DNA of 54,213 bases from the NCBI GenBank assembly GCA_001512965.1, contig LFRW01000023.1, positions 2,030 to 56,242 of the forward strand. Reading direction: 5' to 3'. Source of the DNA: Methanomicrobia archaeon DTU008. Lineage in GTDB: Archaea > Thermoplasmatota > Thermoplasmata > Methanomassiliicoccales > Methanomassiliicoccaceae. Shown here piece by piece: positions 34,766-42,713 of this stretch. The notes under the pieces were generated by a model, which was not told the DNA's origin, did no database searches, and saw nothing but the letters and a program-made list of their open reading frames with translations. A program made the position numbers and the translations under genes. Every line of letters starts with the position of its first letter. Position 1 is the first letter of the stretch.

Positions 34766-34929
34766 GTGCCGATTAACGGTTGATGACTATATCAAACAGA
34801 TGTAGCTACGCTTTCTTGGTCGGCGATGCTCAATGTCCGGTCGAGGGCGGATACGCTGCCCGGTGACGCTCGACCGACCGGAGCTGCCCCTCCGGGCCTG
34901 GTGATGCGGATGTACAACCTCATCGACAT

Positions 34930-34948
34930 GTTGGATGTTATATCCAAC
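34930..34948. promoter_or_regulatory. Palindromic operator 1 of the peptide/radical SAM operon
   Basis: GTTGGAT-GTTAT-ATCCAAC is a perfect 7-bp-arm palindrome with a 5-base centre, about 20 bases upstream of the TATA element at 34969. It has the same arms and spacing as the site at 11160-11176. Confidence 0.75.
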
Positions 34949-34968
34949 TCTGTTTGGCATACCGTTAT

Positions 34969-34980
34969 CTTATTATATGG
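34969..34980 (+). promoter_or_regulatory. TATA element of the peptide/radical SAM operon
   Basis: CTTATTATATGG predicts transcription from about 35003, right inside operator 2. Confidence 0.6.
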
Positions 34981-35001
34981 AAAAACGGCGATCCTGTGAT
35001 A

Positions 35002-35020
35002 GTTGGATTATACATCCAAC
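35002..35020. promoter_or_regulatory. Palindromic operator 2 of the peptide/radical SAM operon
   Basis: GTTGGAT-TATAC-ATCCAAC overlaps the predicted transcription start and ends just before the ribosome-binding site AGGAGGG (35023-35029). Binding here should block transcription. Confidence 0.75.
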
Positions 35021-35035
35021 TTAGGAGGGAAAGAA

Positions 35036-35131
35036 ATGAGCGTGGTAATGTGTAGGATGGAGTGCAGAGTGGACGGCAACGGCCTCTCCCACTACATCAT
35101 CTACGACGGAGCGGGCGAGCTGCCCTTCTAA
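35036..35131 (+). CDS. cbpA: 31-residue precursor peptide of a radical-SAM-modified peptide (CbpA-like)
   Basis: A small gene with a strong ribosome-binding site AGGAGGG seven bases before its ATG encodes MSVVMCRMECRVDGNG, then a C-terminal part LSHYIIYDGAGELPF. It has only two Cys (6 and 10) near the N-terminus, a central VDGNGLSHYIIYDG and an ELPF end; no signal peptide. It is followed after 36 bases by a radical SAM/SPASM enzyme, the standard layout of ribosomally made, post-translationally modified peptides. From memory, methanogens have an annotated CbpA/CbpB pair of this kind with unknown product; I assign the name on size, Cys pattern and context. Confidence 0.68.
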   Translation: MSVVMCRMECRVDGNGLSHYIIYDGAGELPF

Positions 35132-35167
35132 ACCCCTTCCCCAAACCCATTTTCCAAGGTGAAAGAA

Positions 35168-36583
35168 ATGATCTCTGAGCAATCACTACCTAGCGAAAGC
35201 GCCATTCGACCGTTGGGACTGAACTCCGGTACGGGGCCGCACCTGCAGCTCATCGACGTGGGAGAATGGTACGCCCTGCTCGATCCCGACATGATGTTCT
35301 GGGCCCTCGTATCCAAGGATCGCGATCTGACCCGCGCCCTGAACGAAGAGATCCTCCCCAGATATGCGGAACATGCCGAGGACATGAGGAGGGAGCTCCA
35401 TGAGTTCCGCGCCTCTGAACGCTTCTCGGCCGTGTACTTCAATCCCACCGGGCTATGCAATGCCTCTTGCCGTTACTGCTACCTGCCGGACGGCCTCCGG
35501 AGAGAGGGGAGGAACATGAGCTACGATGAGATCTCCAAGGCGTTGGACAATCTCCACGCGTTCTTCGAGAGCTATCCTGGCTCGGTCATGCGCAATCGGG
35601 ATGGCAGGAAGCCGGTGATAGTGTTCCACGGCAGCGAACCGCTGCTCGTGAAGGATGCCATAAAGCAGGCGGTCCTCGACCATTCCGACCGTTTCGTGTT
35701 CGGCGTGCAGACCAACGCCTGGCATCTGGACGACGATACGGCCGACTTCTTCATGGACCACAAGGTGTCGGTAGGCATCTCCCTTGACTCTCCGAAGAAG
35801 GAGATACATGACTCGATCCGCCCGCTGCGGGGAGGCGAGGGGAGCATGTACGACAGGGCGGTGCACGCCATAGAGCATCTTGACGGCTACAAGGCCATGA
35901 GCGTCATCTGCACGATCAGCTCGATGAACGTCCACACTCTACCGGACATGATCGATTTCCTTGCCGATAGGAAGGTGCCCTCGGTGCTGATGAACCCGGT
36001 GAGGGGGACTCAGGAGGTGGCCCGGGCGCTCCGTCCGGAGGACGAGGCGCTCATCCCCAACTTCATGGCCGCGGTGGAACGAGCGGTCCAGCGAACCAAG
36101 GAGGGGCAGCGTATCACCATCGCCGACTTCTCCAACCTGGTGCTGGGCATAGTTGCGCCGATGGGTCGGAGGCTGATGTGCGACATCACCCCCTGCGGAG
36201 GGGGTCGATGCTTCATCTCCGTCTCCTCGGACGGGTCCATATACCCGTGCAGCGAGTTCCTCGGCCTGAAGGAATGGAGGTCGGAGAGCGTCTTCACGCC
36301 CGGAGGGGTGGAGAGGGCCGTCAGGTCGCCTCAGCTCGCGACGGTGCGCAACAGGTGGGCCGAGAGCATCCCTGTCTGTTCATCCTGTGCCCTGCGCAAC
36401 ATATGCGGCGCGCCCTGCCCTGGAGAGGTCTTCGCGGAGAAGGGCAGCATAATGAACAAGAGCCCCTACTGCAACTTCTATGAGGCCGTAATCCGTCATG
36501 CATTCCAGCTGATCGGACGGGGGGAGCTGCCGAACCTGGTGCGCGTCGACGGATACGATTTCCGATACAACGTCTTCCAATGA
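35168..36583 (+). CDS. cbpB: Peptide-modifying radical SAM/SPASM enzyme (CbpB-like)
   Basis: The 471-residue enzyme has a radical SAM core with CNASCRYC at C97, C101, C104 for the SAM-cleaving [4Fe-4S] cluster and an HGSEP motif (residues 154-158). The C-terminal SPASM-like domain has Cys at 338, 343, 348, 361, 404, 407, 413, 417 and 435, enough for two auxiliary clusters. An N-terminal ~85-residue region (LQLIDVGEWYALLDPDMMFWALV) could be the peptide-recognition element. The ATG at 35168 follows GGTGAAAGAA; the GTG at 35159 is an alternative. Likely modifies the 31-residue peptide (thioether, epimerisation or C-C bond). It has the two operators upstream of its operon. Confidence 0.85.
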   Translation: MISEQSLPSESAIRPLGLNSGTGPHLQLIDVGEWYALLDPDMMFWALVSKDRDLTRALNEEILPRYAEHAEDMRRELHEFRASERFSAVYFNPTGLCNASCRYCYLPDGLRREGRNMSYDEISKALDNLHAFFESYPGSVMRNRDGRKPVIVFHGSEPLLVKDAIKQAVLDHSDRFVFGVQTNAWHLDDDTADFFMDHKVSVGISLDSPKKEIHDSIRPLRGGEGSMYDRAVHAIEHLDGYKAMSVICTISSMNVHTLPDMIDFLADRKVPSVLMNPVRGTQEVARALRPEDEALIPNFMAAVERAVQRTKEGQRITIADFSNLVLGIVAPMGRRLMCDITPCGGGRCFISVSSDGSIYPCSEFLGLKEWRSESVFTPGGVERAVRSPQLATVRNRWAESIPVCSSCALRNICGAPCPGEVFAEKGSIMNKSPYCNFYEAVIRHAFQLIGRGELPNLVRVDGYDFRYNVFQ

Positions 36584-36626
36584 CCAAACCCCTTCATTTC
36601 CCCCTTTTCATTGATTCGTGGAAGCC

Positions 36627-36636
36627 TTTTTATAGG
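36627..36636 (+). promoter_or_regulatory. TATA element of the ferredoxin gene
   Basis: TTTTTATAGG predicts a start near 36659, leaving a short leader with GAGGTG before the ATG. Confidence 0.55.
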
Positions 36637-36675
36637 CCGATTTTATTGTCCGCCTAACCCAAACGAGGTGTCATA

Positions 36676-36843
36676 ATGGCCGTTAAGATCAAGGCAGAGG
36701 ATTGTGTTGGATGTGGAGCTTGCGAAGATGTCTGCCCCCAGGAAGCCATCAAGGTCAACGACGTTGCCGAGGTGGACGCTGAGAAGTGCGTAGACTGCGG
36801 GGCTTGCATCGACGAGTGCCCCAACAGCGCTATCGTCGAGTAA
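36676..36843 (+). CDS. 2[4Fe-4S] ferredoxin
   Basis: The 55-residue small electron carrier starts MAVKIKAEDCVGCGACEDVC and has two CxxCxxCxxxCP clusters (CVGCGACEDVCP and CVDCGACIDECP), each ligating one [4Fe-4S] centre. It is a soluble low-potential donor, plausible for the downstream flavoprotein or for methanogenesis enzymes. Ribosome-binding site GAGGTG lies 6 bases before ATG. It is the first gene after the radical SAM operon but has its own promoter. Confidence 0.95.
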   Translation: MAVKIKAEDCVGCGACEDVCPQEAIKVNDVAEVDAEKCVDCGACIDECPNSAIVE

Positions 36844-36858
36844 GCTTGCAACAAGCTT
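36842..36858 (+). terminator. Hairpin at the end of the ferredoxin gene
   Basis: AAGCTTG-CAA-CAAGCTT is a perfect 7-bp stem with a 3-base loop overlapping the stop codon and running into TT. It is a possible terminator or mRNA-stabilising hairpin. Confidence 0.45.
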
Positions 36859-36977
36859 TTAACCAACGGAGCAACAGCTCCCCCTTATCTCTTCATATTT
36901 CTATCTCCTCACCATCCATTTCATCATTCTATCCGACTGACGAGGATACTAATAGGCTGTGCCGCCTAGTTTCATGA

Positions 36978-37721
36978 GTGAACCCTGGGGAACTGTCGTT
37001 TCTCTTCCTGGTACTCATCGCTTCATTCATCCCCTCTCTTGCTGCACTTCTATGGCTCTGGTCCATGTCGCGAGGGAGGAAGGAGAGATGGGAAGACCTT
37101 TTCCTCACGTTCGCATTCGGCTCGGTCGTCGCCGCGATCGCCGCACTGATCATAGAACTGATCGCTTCCACCGTCCTGCTCGACCCGCTAGTTAGAGAAT
37201 ATGAACTGCTGGCTCTAGATCCTTCAGTTCCATCCTATGTCATGGTCATCATCATAGCCCCGCTCGTGGAGGAATACGTCAAGGCGCTGGGCGTAAAACG
37301 CCATGCCCGGCACATGTGGCGGCCGCGCAACGGATTGATCTTCGGGGCCGCCGTCGGCCTGGGGTTTGCGGCCACGGAGAACTTCCTCTACGAAGGCACC
37401 GCATACCTGGAGCAGGGACTGGAAGCCTTAGCCGCATTGGCGGTGATGAGGAGCTTCTCATCGACCTTGATGCATGCCTCGGCATCCTCCATCGCGGGTT
37501 ATGGGATCGCCAGGAGCAAGACGTACGGCGGACCGTGGTGGCATTATCTTGCCGCAGCTGTCCTCATGCATGCCGCCTTCAACCTGTTCGCCTCCTTCGG
37601 GGAACTGTTCAGTGACACCTACGGCGAGGTGGCGGGCAGCATCGGGCTCATGTTCTCCATCATGCTGGTCTTGGTAGTCCTTCTGTTCATCCGATCCAGG
37701 CTGCGCGGCTATCATGCATGA
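36978..37721 (+). CDS. PrsW-family intramembrane metalloprotease
   Basis: The 247-residue membrane protein of about 6-8 helices carries the PrsW (CAAX-like) motifs: APLVEEYVKALG with the catalytic Glu pair, GAAVGLGFAATENFLY and RSFSSTLMHASASSIAGYG, then HAAFNLFA. In Bacillus PrsW cleaves an anti-sigma factor; archaeal targets are unknown. The GTG at 36978 is used because TACTAATAGG lies about 27 bases upstream. It converges with the DUF998 gene, overlapping by 10 bases. Confidence 0.85.
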   Translation: MNPGELSFLFLVLIASFIPSLAALLWLWSMSRGRKERWEDLFLTFAFGSVVAAIAALIIELIASTVLLDPLVREYELLALDPSVPSYVMVIIIAPLVEEYVKALGVKRHARHMWRPRNGLIFGAAVGLGFAATENFLYEGTAYLEQGLEALAALAVMRSFSSTLMHASASSIAGYGIARSKTYGGPWWHYLAAAVLMHAAFNLFASFGELFSDTYGEVAGSIGLMFSIMLVLVVLLFIRSRLRGYHA

Positions 37722-38335
37722 TGCTCTCGACCTTCACGCCGGGCATCATTCCCTTGAGGACCCATCAGATAACCGCCCAGGCCGAGCAACCAGACCATGA
37801 CCGGGAACACTATCATCCGCTCGGTCCCTCCATATCCGATAGGTCCGAACAGGAGTTCCATGCCCGCATAGGCCATTCCCATGATGATGAGGAACACGAG
37901 ACCGTTCGCTCCCAGGACGACCGACAGCGCTTTCAACGGGCCGCGCAGGATCGCATGTGAGGCGATCGCCAGGACATTGGATGACAGGAATGCCATTACG
38001 GCGAATATGGTATGCATTTCCGGCGTGTTCACCGTGAACACGCCAACTCCGAAGGTGCCCACGCCAGAGAGGATGAAGAGCGCCGTGATGACGTTCCGGC
38101 CATGGTGGCGGTGGAAGAGCAAGCCTCCCGCGACGACCAGCATGCCGGTGAGCATGACGACCCCGTTGAACAGCGTCGCCGATCCAGGCATTATCCCGAG
38201 ATCGCTGATGGTGTCATCGTTCATGCTGTAGCCAGGTGCCATCGTCTCTGCCAGCATGGTTCCGATGAGAAACGTCGCACCTGATATGAGAAACAGTAGA
38301 CCAATGAAAGATCTATCTTGAAAGTCTAGCCTCAC
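37712..38335 (-). CDS. DUF998 family membrane protein
   Basis: The 207-residue protein has six membrane helices and the DUF998 hallmarks: an N-terminal helix FIGLLFLISGATFLIGTMLAE, then APGYSMNDDTISDLGIMPGSATLFNGVVMLTGML and VGVFTVNTPEMHTIFAVMAFLSSNV. Function is unknown. The GTG at 38335 fits a minus-strand TATA box (TTTATATG at 38355-38362) that would make the mRNA leaderless. Confidence 0.82.
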   Translation of the reverse strand: MRLDFQDRSFIGLLFLISGATFLIGTMLAETMAPGYSMNDDTISDLGIMPGSATLFNGVVMLTGMLVVAGGLLFHRHHGRNVITALFILSGVGTFGVGVFTVNTPEMHTIFAVMAFLSSNVLAIASHAILRGPLKALSVVLGANGLVFLIIMGMAYAGMELLFGPIGYGGTERMIVFPVMVWLLGLGGYLMGPQGNDARREGREHHA

Positions 38336-38354
38336 AAAGATGTATATGAAATAT

Positions 38355-38362
38355 CATATAAA
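38355..38362 (-). promoter_or_regulatory. TATA element of the DUF998 gene
   Basis: TTTATATG on the minus strand, about 25 bases before the GTG at 38335. Confidence 0.45.
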
Positions 38363-38377
38363 AAGAAGCGTCAGGCC

Positions 38378-39313
38378 TCACTTGGCCCAGTACGGCTCCT
38401 TGATGTACTTGTAGGCTGAGTTCGAGGCGATGGCCGCCTCTCCGCAGGCCACCACGATCTGCTTGTACTTGCCCTTGTAGGCCACCACATCGCCGCAGGC
38501 GAACACTCCCCGACGGGATGTGCACATGTCGGTGTCCACCTTGATGAGCCCTTCCTCGAGCTCCACTCCCCAGCCCTCCATGTCCAGGGCCTCGCTGGCG
38601 GTCCCGATGTTGATGACGATGGCATCGATGGGGCGTTCCTCCACTTTGCCGTTGATGTCGAGGACGACGCTGGTGACATGGTCCGTACCCTTTATCTCGA
38701 CCACCTGGGAGGACAGTATCTGTTCGATGTTGGAGTCGGACACCTTCTCCACGATGGCCTCATCTGCCCGGTAGGTGTTCCTGCGGTGCACAAGGCAGGT
38801 CTCCGCCTGATCGCATACGAGGAGCGCCATCTCCAATGCGGAGTTTCCACCTCCCACGAACATGACCTTCTTGTCCTTGAGGGTCTCGCGGTCGGGGAGC
38901 TTGTAGTATACTCCACGGCCTTCGAACTCCTTCTCTCCGGGGCACCCTATCCGCTTCGGTTTGAACAGGCCCATGCCGGTGGCGATGATGACGGCCTTCG
39001 TCTCATATGACGCCTTGTCGGTCACCACCATAAGATGGCCCGACTTGTCCTGGATCTCTATCGCCCTTTCTCCCTCGTGCAACTCGCAGCCCATCGACCT
39101 GGCATGATTCACCAGATGATTGGCGAGCTGGCCCGCATCGGTCATGACATATCCTGGATAATTATCGATGCCCTTCTCTGGGTAGAGACTCGCAAGCTGC
39201 CCCCCAGCTCCCATCGCATCGATTATGAGGGTATTTAGCTTTCGAGTGCTCGCGTAGACGCCGGCAGTTAGACCAGCCGGACCTGCGCCGATGATTACCA
39301 GATCATATATCAT
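38378..39313 (-). CDS. Thioredoxin-reductase-like flavoprotein without the redox CxxC
   Basis: The 311-residue FAD/NAD(P)H oxidoreductase has FAD-binding VIIGAGPAGLTAGVYASTRKL, GGQLASLYPEKGIDNYPG, NAD(P)-binding MFVGGGNSALEMALLV and FAD-tail RRGVFACGDVVAYKGKYKQIVVACGEAAIAS. In true thioredoxin reductase an active-site CxxC follows GV.Y; here the sequence is GVYYKLPDRETL, so the dithiol is absent. That matches ferredoxin-NADP reductase-type proteins, with the ferredoxin at 36676 a possible partner. ATG 39313 fits the TATA element CTTAAAAAG at 39337-39345; a GTG at 39337 would lie inside it. Confidence 0.85.
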   Translation of the reverse strand: MIYDLVIIGAGPAGLTAGVYASTRKLNTLIIDAMGAGGQLASLYPEKGIDNYPGYVMTDAGQLANHLVNHARSMGCELHEGERAIEIQDKSGHLMVVTDKASYETKAVIIATGMGLFKPKRIGCPGEKEFEGRGVYYKLPDRETLKDKKVMFVGGGNSALEMALLVCDQAETCLVHRRNTYRADEAIVEKVSDSNIEQILSSQVVEIKGTDHVTSVVLDINGKVEERPIDAIVINIGTASEALDMEGWGVELEEGLIKVDTDMCTSRRGVFACGDVVAYKGKYKQIVVACGEAAIASNSAYKYIKEPYWAK

Positions 39314-39336
39314 GCGGTAGGGCTTATCATGCTTCA

Positions 39337-39345
39337 CTTTTTAAG
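39337..39345 (-). promoter_or_regulatory. TATA element of the flavoprotein gene
   Basis: CTTAAAAAG on the minus strand sets the start near 39314, so the ATG at 39313 is leaderless. Confidence 0.45.
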
Positions 39346-39397
39346 AGTTATCGAACCAGGGCATCCGATGACATTTCTCACAATGGATGGTCGGGGT

Positions 39398-39422
39398 GTT
39401 TTCGTATTCAGAAAACGAAAAC
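39398..39422. repeat. Inverted repeat upstream of thpR
   Basis: GTTTTCG, an 11-base spacer, then CGAAAAC. It may be an operator or hairpin in the leader of the thpR gene. Confidence 0.4.
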
Positions 39423-39474
39423 TGAAGAGGACGATAGCTTGATGACCTCGGTCATGCCATTTCGAGGCGATAAG

Positions 39475-40029
39475 ATGACCGTTCGTGCCTTCATTTCCGT
39501 CGATCTTGACAGGAACGAGAACATCGTGGAGTTCGCCTCGGCGCTGAAGAGGGCAGAGCCCACCCTCAAGGTCGTCGACCCGGGGCAGATACACATCACC
39601 TTGAAGTTCCTGGGGGAGACCGACGAGAAGAAGGTCCCTGCCATAGGCGATGTGCTGCGCGAGGCGGCCAGAGGGATACCGCCGTTCACCATATCCTTCA
39701 AGGGGGCGGGCGCCTTCCCTTCCATGAACAGGATCCGCGTGATATGGGTGGGCGTGAACGACGTTCTGCCCCTTGCTACCATCGCGGGGAGGCTCGACGA
39801 GAGGCTTGCCGATCTTGGCATAACCCGGGAGGCCCGTCCATTCGCCCCGCATATCACCATCGCCAGGGCGAGATCGGACGCGCCCCATCCAGCCCTCAGA
39901 CAGATCATCCACGACCGCAAGGATATGGAGTTCGGCGTGCAGGAGATCAAGACGATCCGGCTCAAGCGAAGCATCCTAACGAGATGCGGCCCCGAGTATC
40001 ATACACTGGAAGAGGTCACGCTATCTTGA
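39475..40029 (+). CDS. thpR: RNA 2',3'-cyclic phosphodiesterase
   Basis: The 184-residue 2H-superfamily enzyme hydrolyses RNA 2',3'-cyclic phosphates to 2'-phosphates and was first seen as a ligase of tRNA halves. The two catalytic HxTx motifs are HITLKFLGE (near residue 40) and HITIARA (near 130). ATG 39475 (MTVRAFISVDL) follows GAGGCGATAAG; earlier in-frame ATGs add an unrelated tail. It may act in tRNA splicing, relevant to the intron-bearing tRNA-Cys in this window, but that is only suggestive. Confidence 0.92.
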   Translation: MTVRAFISVDLDRNENIVEFASALKRAEPTLKVVDPGQIHITLKFLGETDEKKVPAIGDVLREAARGIPPFTISFKGAGAFPSMNRIRVIWVGVNDVLPLATIAGRLDERLADLGITREARPFAPHITIARARSDAPHPALRQIIHDRKDMEFGVQEIKTIRLKRSILTRCGPEYHTLEEVTLS

Positions 40030-40141
40030 GCGGGGTCGATGGCCGCCTCCTCCTTCGATCGAGCGGGGCTCCTCCCCGAACCTTTCATGAACGATGCCTT
40101 GGCCTTTCGACCCTCTCCATGAGCAGCACCTCGGGTTCGGC

Positions 40142-41350
40142 TCATCCCGAGAAGACCGCAGCAAGCTCCCTCACGGCCTCAACGAACCTTCTGGCCTCGT
40201 CCTCGGTGTTGTACAGGTAGAACGATGCCCGTGCGCAACCGTCGATCTTGCGCGTGATGAAGTAAGGATGCACGCAATGCATGCCCGAGCGGATGAGCAC
40301 CTTTGCCATATCGTCGATGATCATGGCGATGTCATGCGAGCTCATCCTCTGCAGGTTGAACGAGAAGATCCCGCTTCTCAGGGAAGGATCGACTGGAGGC
40401 AATATCGATATGCCAGGCAGGTCCTTCAGACCGCTGGTGACGATGTCGTTCAATCGACGTTCATGCTCTTGGATCGCATCCATCCCCACCCCTGTGAGGT
40501 AGTCCACGGCCGCTCCTGTCCCGATGATGCCTGAGTAGTTCATCAGGCCGGATTCGAACCTCTCCGGCGGTGGGAGGAACTCAGCCCTGTCGTATGTCGT
40601 CAGGCCGACGCCTCCTCCTCCCCCGATCAGGGGCTCCATCCTTTCAAGGACCTCCATCTTCGCGTATAGCACGCCCATTCCGGAGGGACCGAGCATCTTG
40701 TGGGCGGAGAAGGCGAAGATGTCGACGTCCAGGTCCTTCACGTCGATCCTCTGGTGCGGGGTCGACTGCGCCCCATCGAAGCACACCAGGGCTCCCCGGT
40801 CATGCGCCTCCTCGACGATCTCCTTCGCGGGGACGCTCGTTCCCGTTATGTTGTTCGTATGGACCATCGAGACCAGCGCCGTTCCATCCAGGGCATGACG
40901 GAATCGGTCCATGTCGAAGATGCCCGACGGCGGGGTCTCCAGGATCCGATGCCTTACATCTTGATACTTGGCGAGCTGGAGCCATGGCACATGGTTGCTG
41001 TTATGCTCCATGTCGGTGGTAAGGACCTGGTCCCCATCCTTCAGCAGCCGCCCCTTGGCTACCATGTTGAGCGCCTCGGTGCAGCCCCGTGTGAATATGA
41101 TGCAATCGGGGTCATCGCATCCGATGAACCGGGCGACCTTCTCCCTTGCCTCCTCGAGCTTGATGGACACGCGGGTGGCCAGGCGGTGGACAGAGCGGCC
41201 GCCGCAGGCCGGATACAGTTCATAGTACTCGTTCATGGCATCGATGACCTGACGCGGCCTGAAGGTCTGACAGGCATTGTCCAGATAGATGACGTCTCCA
41301 TCCTCCGACGAGAATATCGGAAAATCATTTCGTATCATTGCTACGTCCAT
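40142..41350 (-). CDS. SufS/CsdA-type cysteine desulfurase (class V aminotransferase)
   Basis: The 402-residue PLP enzyme releases sulfane sulfur from cysteine. Motifs: VIYLDNACQTFRP, FTRGCTEALNMV, DMEHNSNHVPWLQL, PLP-binding lysine in FSAHKMLGPSGMGVLY and the catalytic Cys in RSGMHCVHPY. The last groups it with SufS (group II) rather than NifS. ATG 41350 (MDVAMIRNDFPIF) matches the TATA element at 41374-41386; longer starts add residues unlike the family. It is divergent from nifS, so both desulfurases share one intergenic region. Confidence 0.88.
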   Translation of the reverse strand: MDVAMIRNDFPIFSSEDGDVIYLDNACQTFRPRQVIDAMNEYYELYPACGGRSVHRLATRVSIKLEEAREKVARFIGCDDPDCIIFTRGCTEALNMVAKGRLLKDGDQVLTTDMEHNSNHVPWLQLAKYQDVRHRILETPPSGIFDMDRFRHALDGTALVSMVHTNNITGTSVPAKEIVEEAHDRGALVCFDGAQSTPHQRIDVKDLDVDIFAFSAHKMLGPSGMGVLYAKMEVLERMEPLIGGGGGVGLTTYDRAEFLPPPERFESGLMNYSGIIGTGAAVDYLTGVGMDAIQEHERRLNDIVTSGLKDLPGISILPPVDPSLRSGIFSFNLQRMSSHDIAMIIDDMAKVLIRSGMHCVHPYFITRKIDGCARASFYLYNTEDEARRFVEAVRELAAVFSG

Positions 41351-41373
41351 CGGAACGGCTTGCATTTTCCGTG

Positions 41374-41386
41374 CTAGTATATTACC
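41374..41386 (-). promoter_or_regulatory. TATA element of the SufS-type gene
   Basis: GGTAATATACTAG on the minus strand sets the start near 41353, just before the ATG at 41350. Confidence 0.45.
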
Positions 41387-41522
41387 ATTGTCAGGGAACA
41401 GCATAATATATGATGTGAAACCCTTTTGACGCGTTGGCCACCGACGGTGATGGTACCACGATTTCACAATCGTAAATAAAGATAAATCCCGTCAATCCAA
41501 TATCTTAGGCAGGAGACGTTAG

Positions 41523-42713
41523 ATGGATCGCGTTTATTTCGACAACAGCGCCACCACCCGGGTAGACGACCGCGTGCTGGACGCGATGCGCCCGTATTTT
41601 CTCGAGAAGTATGGAAATGCATCTTCATTGCATTCCTTCGGTCACGAGGCCTATGATGCGATGGAGGCGGCGAGGGAACAGGTCGCGAAAGCGGTGAACG
41701 CTGCCCCCAGGGACATCATCTTCACATCGGGCGGCACGGAATCGGACAACCTTGCACTGCAGGGGGCCGCATTCGCCAATGCGTCCAAGGGCAAGCACAT
41801 CATCACGTCTTCTGTGGAGCATCATGCGGTCCTGCACACATGCCAGTTCCTGGAGGCACAAGGCTTCAAGGTCACCTATCTTCCCGTGGACAGCGAAGGG
41901 TTCGTCTCAGAGGAGGACCTCAAGAACGCCCTGACGCCCGAGACGACGCTGGTCTCCATAATGATGGCCAACAACGAGATAGGGACGATACAGCGCATCA
42001 AGGACCTGGCGGAGATAGCCAAGGACAAGGGAGCGCTGTTCATGACCGATGCGGTGCAGGCCTTGACCAAGATACCTGTCGACGTGGAGAGGTTGAACGT
42101 GGACCTGCTGACGATGTCGGCCCACAAGTTCCACGGGCCAAAGGGCGTGGGGGCCCTGTATGTCCGAAAGGGTGTGAAGCTCCGCCCCATCATCTACGGT
42201 GGCGGCCACGAGCGCGGCCTGCGCTCCTCAACCGAGAACATCCCCGGAATAGTGGGGATGGGGAAGGCGGCCGAGCTGGGCATCGCGGAGATGGATGAGA
42301 GCGTCGAGCGGATGGAGAGGATACGCGACCATCTGATCGACGGCACGCTCTCCGCCGTGCCGAGGTCCTACCTGAACGGCCCCAGGGGAGATGGCAGGCT
42401 ATGCAACAATGCCAACTTCCGATTCGATTACATCGAGGGGGAGGGCATGGTGCTGTTGCTCGACATGCAAGGCATCGCCGCGTCCACCGGCTCCGCATGC
42501 TCCACCAAGAGCCTGGAGCCCTCTCATGTGCTACGTTCGCTGGGCCTGAGGCACGAACAGTGCCATGGGTCCCTCAGACTGAGCCTGAGCAAGTTCAACA
42601 CCATGGAGGAAGCGGATCGCTTCTTGGAGGCCATACCGCCGATAATCGAGAGACTTAGGAAGATGTCCCCGCTGGGGGAAGGAGTGTCATACGATGTGCC
42701 CGCAGTACAGTAA
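41523..42713 (+). CDS. nifS: NifS/IscS-type cysteine desulfurase
   Basis: The 396-residue PLP enzyme supplies sulfur for Fe-S cluster assembly on IscU. Motifs: VYFDNSATTRVD, FTSGGTESDNLAL, SSVEHHAVLHTC, PLP-binding lysine in MSAHKFHGPKGVGALY and the catalytic Cys in AASTGSACSTKSLEPSHVL (group I loop). A ribosome-binding site GGAG (GCAGGAGACG) precedes ATG 41523. Its end overlaps the iscU start by 20 bases, so desulfurase and scaffold are coupled. Confidence 0.95.
   Translation: MDRVYFDNSATTRVDDRVLDAMRPYFLEKYGNASSLHSFGHEAYDAMEAAREQVAKAVNAAPRDIIFTSGGTESDNLALQGAAFANASKGKHIITSSVEHHAVLHTCQFLEAQGFKVTYLPVDSEGFVSEEDLKNALTPETTLVSIMMANNEIGTIQRIKDLAEIAKDKGALFMTDAVQALTKIPVDVERLNVDLLTMSAHKFHGPKGVGALYVRKGVKLRPIIYGGGHERGLRSSTENIPGIVGMGKAAELGIAEMDESVERMERIRDHLIDGTLSAVPRSYLNGPRGDGRLCNNANFRFDYIEGEGMVLLLDMQGIAASTGSACSTKSLEPSHVLRSLGLRHEQCHGSLRLSLSKFNTMEEADRFLEAIPPIIERLRKMSPLGEGVSYDVPAVQ

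Noticed and set aside
41351-41467. N-terminal extension of the SufS-type enzyme
   Set aside because: Residues are basic and unlike the family, and the TATA element at 41374-41386 lies within it.
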